64,000 nucleotides of DNA from NCBI RefSeq assembly GCF_019431375.1, contig NZ_CP080267.1:744001-808000 (forward strand), written 5' to 3'. A program made the position numbers and the translations under genes. Positions 62,890 through 64,000 of this stretch are shown piece after piece. Source of the stretch: Alcanivorax sp. (GTDB taxonomy: Bacteria > Pseudomonadota > Gammaproteobacteria > Pseudomonadales > Alcanivoracaceae). The notes under the pieces were generated by a model, which was not told the DNA's origin, did not search any database, and saw nothing but the letters and a program-made list of their open reading frames with translations. Positions within the stretch are counted from its first letter, which is position 1, and every line of letters starts with the position of its first letter.

Positions 62890-64000
62890 TCAGAAGCAGT
62901 CGCCGGGGACACGTACCCAGCCTTCCATCAGCACGCGGGCGCTGCGGCTCATGCTGGCCTTGGTGGCGGTCCACTGGCCGTTCACTTGCTGGGCTCCTGC
63001 GCCGACGCGCAGGGTGCCAGAGGGGTGGCCGAAGGTGACGCTGTCCCGCTCGCCGCCACCGGCGGCCAGGTTAACCAGGGTACCCGGCACTGCCGAGGCG
63101 CTGGCAATGGCCACGGCGGCGGTGCCCATCATGGCATGATGCAGCTTGCCCATGGACAGGGCCCGGACCAGCAGGTCCACCTCCCCTTCTCCAATTTGCT
63201 TGCCACTGGATGCGGTGTAAGCCTTGGGTTTTGCCACAAAGGCAATTTTGGGGGTGTGCTGACGGGCTTCCGCTTCTTCGATGTTCTCGATCAGGCCCAT
63301 GCGCACGGCGCCATAGGCACGAATGGTCTCGAACCTCTGCAGCGCCTCCTTGTTTTCGTTGATGTCGCCCTGCAGCTCTGTACCTGTGTAACCGATATCT
63401 TCTGCGTTCACGAAAACCGTAGGAATACCGGCATTGATCATGGTCGCCGGAAAGGTGCCAACGCCGGGGACTTCAAGCTCGTCGACCACATTGCCGGTGG
63501 GGAACATGGCGCCGTCGCCATCTGCCGGATCCATGAAGTCTACCTGCACCTCTGCGGCCGGGAAGGTCACCCCGTCCAGCTCGAAATCACCGGTTTCCTG
63601 GACGTCACCGTTGGTGATCGGTACGTGGGCAATGATGGTTTTCTGGATATTCACCTGCCAGATGCGCACCACGGCAATGCCGTTCTCGGGAATCCGGTCG
63701 GCTGCGACCAGGCCATTGTTGATGGCAAAGGCTCCTACCGCCGCGGTCAGGTTGCCGCAGTTGCCGCTCCAGTCGATGAAGGGCTTGTCGATGGAAACCT
63801 GACCGAACAGGTAATCCACGTCGTGATCGGCGCTGTCACTTTTGGACAGAATCACCGTCTTGCTGGTGCTGGAGGTGGCGCCGCCCATACCGTCGGTGTG
63901 CTTGCCGTAGGGGTCCGGGCTGCCGATGACGCGCAGCAGCAGTTTGTCACGGGCCTCGCCGGGCACCTGGGCCACTTCCGGCAGATCGGTGAGGCTGAAG
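62890..64000 (-). CDS. prpF: 2-methylaconitate cis-trans isomerase PrpF, 5' end outside window
   Basis: About 370 residues of PrpF are visible; the frame is open to the window edge and the N-terminal 20-30 residues lie beyond it. Marks are VIGSPDPYGKHTDGMGGATS, STSKTVILSKS, DWSGNCGNLTAAVGAFAI with an active-site Cys, and the end DSVTFGHPSGTLRVGAGAQ. PrpF isomerises 2-methylaconitate and works with AcnD, which should lie further upstream. The usual downstream neighbour prpD is 1.8 kb away because of an inserted segment. Confidence 0.93.
   Translation of the reverse strand, partial: FSLTDLPEVAQVPGEARDKLLLRVIGSPDPYGKHTDGMGGATSSTSKTVILSKSDSADHDVDYLFGQVSIDKPFIDWSGNCGNLTAAVGAFAINNGLVAADRIPENGIAVVRIWQVNIQKTIIAHVPITNGDVQETGDFELDGVTFPAAEVQVDFMDPADGDGAMFPTGNVVDELEVPGVGTFPATMINAGIPTVFVNAEDIGYTGTELQGDINENKEALQRFETIRAYGAVRMGLIENIEEAEARQHTPKIAFVAKPKAYTASSGKQIGEGEVDLLVRALSMGKLHHAMMGTAAVAIASASAVPGTLVNLAAGGGERDSVTFGHPSGTLRVGAGAQQVNGQWTATKASMSRSARVLMEGWVRVPGDCF

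Overview
The window looks like a chromosomal stretch from a marine hydrocarbon-degrading gammaproteobacterium, most likely Alcanivorax or a close relative. This is inferred from gene content: an AlkB alkane hydroxylase next to a rubredoxin, a membrane-type cytochrome P450, a PHA-synthase-like protein, PpsA with its PpsR regulator, and the methylcitrate (prp) genes, all on moderately GC-rich DNA. No rRNA, tRNA or CRISPR array was recognised.

Layout. 0-10.8 kb is housekeeping: a DUF349 protein cut by the window edge, a hotdog protein, DUF924, tesA divergent from a YbbA/YbbP-like ABC exporter, a Bcr-type MFS pump, a CPA antiporter and a MerR regulator. 10.9-15.6 kb is a three-gene operon joining an alkyl-DHAP-synthase-like FAD enzyme, a GlpD-type dehydrogenase and an FGGY kinase. 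16-18.7 kb carries an OmpA lipoprotein and the ada-alkA alkylation-repair pair. 19-26 kb holds an MFS pump, a patatin-like lipase, a diiron ferritin-like enzyme, two hotdog thioesterases and a PhaC-like protein. 26-36.7 kb has two paralogous exported proteins, a DUF1232-ParA pair divergent from a P450, glutathione reductase, a lytic transglycosylase and a Rieske protein. 37.8-41.5 kb is ppsA divergent from ppsR.

From 41.8 kb the window is accessory DNA: a HipA/HipB-like pair in reversed order, HigBA, a REP-type transposase, then rubredoxin-AlkB divergent from an AraC regulator. The regulator is followed by a tightly packed operon of four secreted proteins (48-53.5 kb). They share a short N-terminal motif and have visibly GC-richer DNA. 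IS3 and IS5 remnants (53.9-55.6 kb) cut off what was once a fifth member. From 55.6 to 62.5 kb there is a run of toxin-antitoxin or defence modules (RelE-like/antitoxin, two HEPN/MNT pairs, an AbiEii-type nucleotidyltransferase pair) among dispersed palindromic repeats and an IS5-related MITE. One HEPN/MNT pair sits inside the prp operon, between prpF and prpD, beside a chimeric prpD-prpF gene.

Caution on assembly. Three places carry exact or near-exact duplications with ragged joints rich in small indels (18.6-20.8, 27.8-33.3 and 37.77-37.96 kb). They may be recent tandem duplications, but they also look like mis-joined noisy contig ends. Gene counts for parA, the DUF1232 gene, the P450 and the MFS fragment should be read with that in mind.
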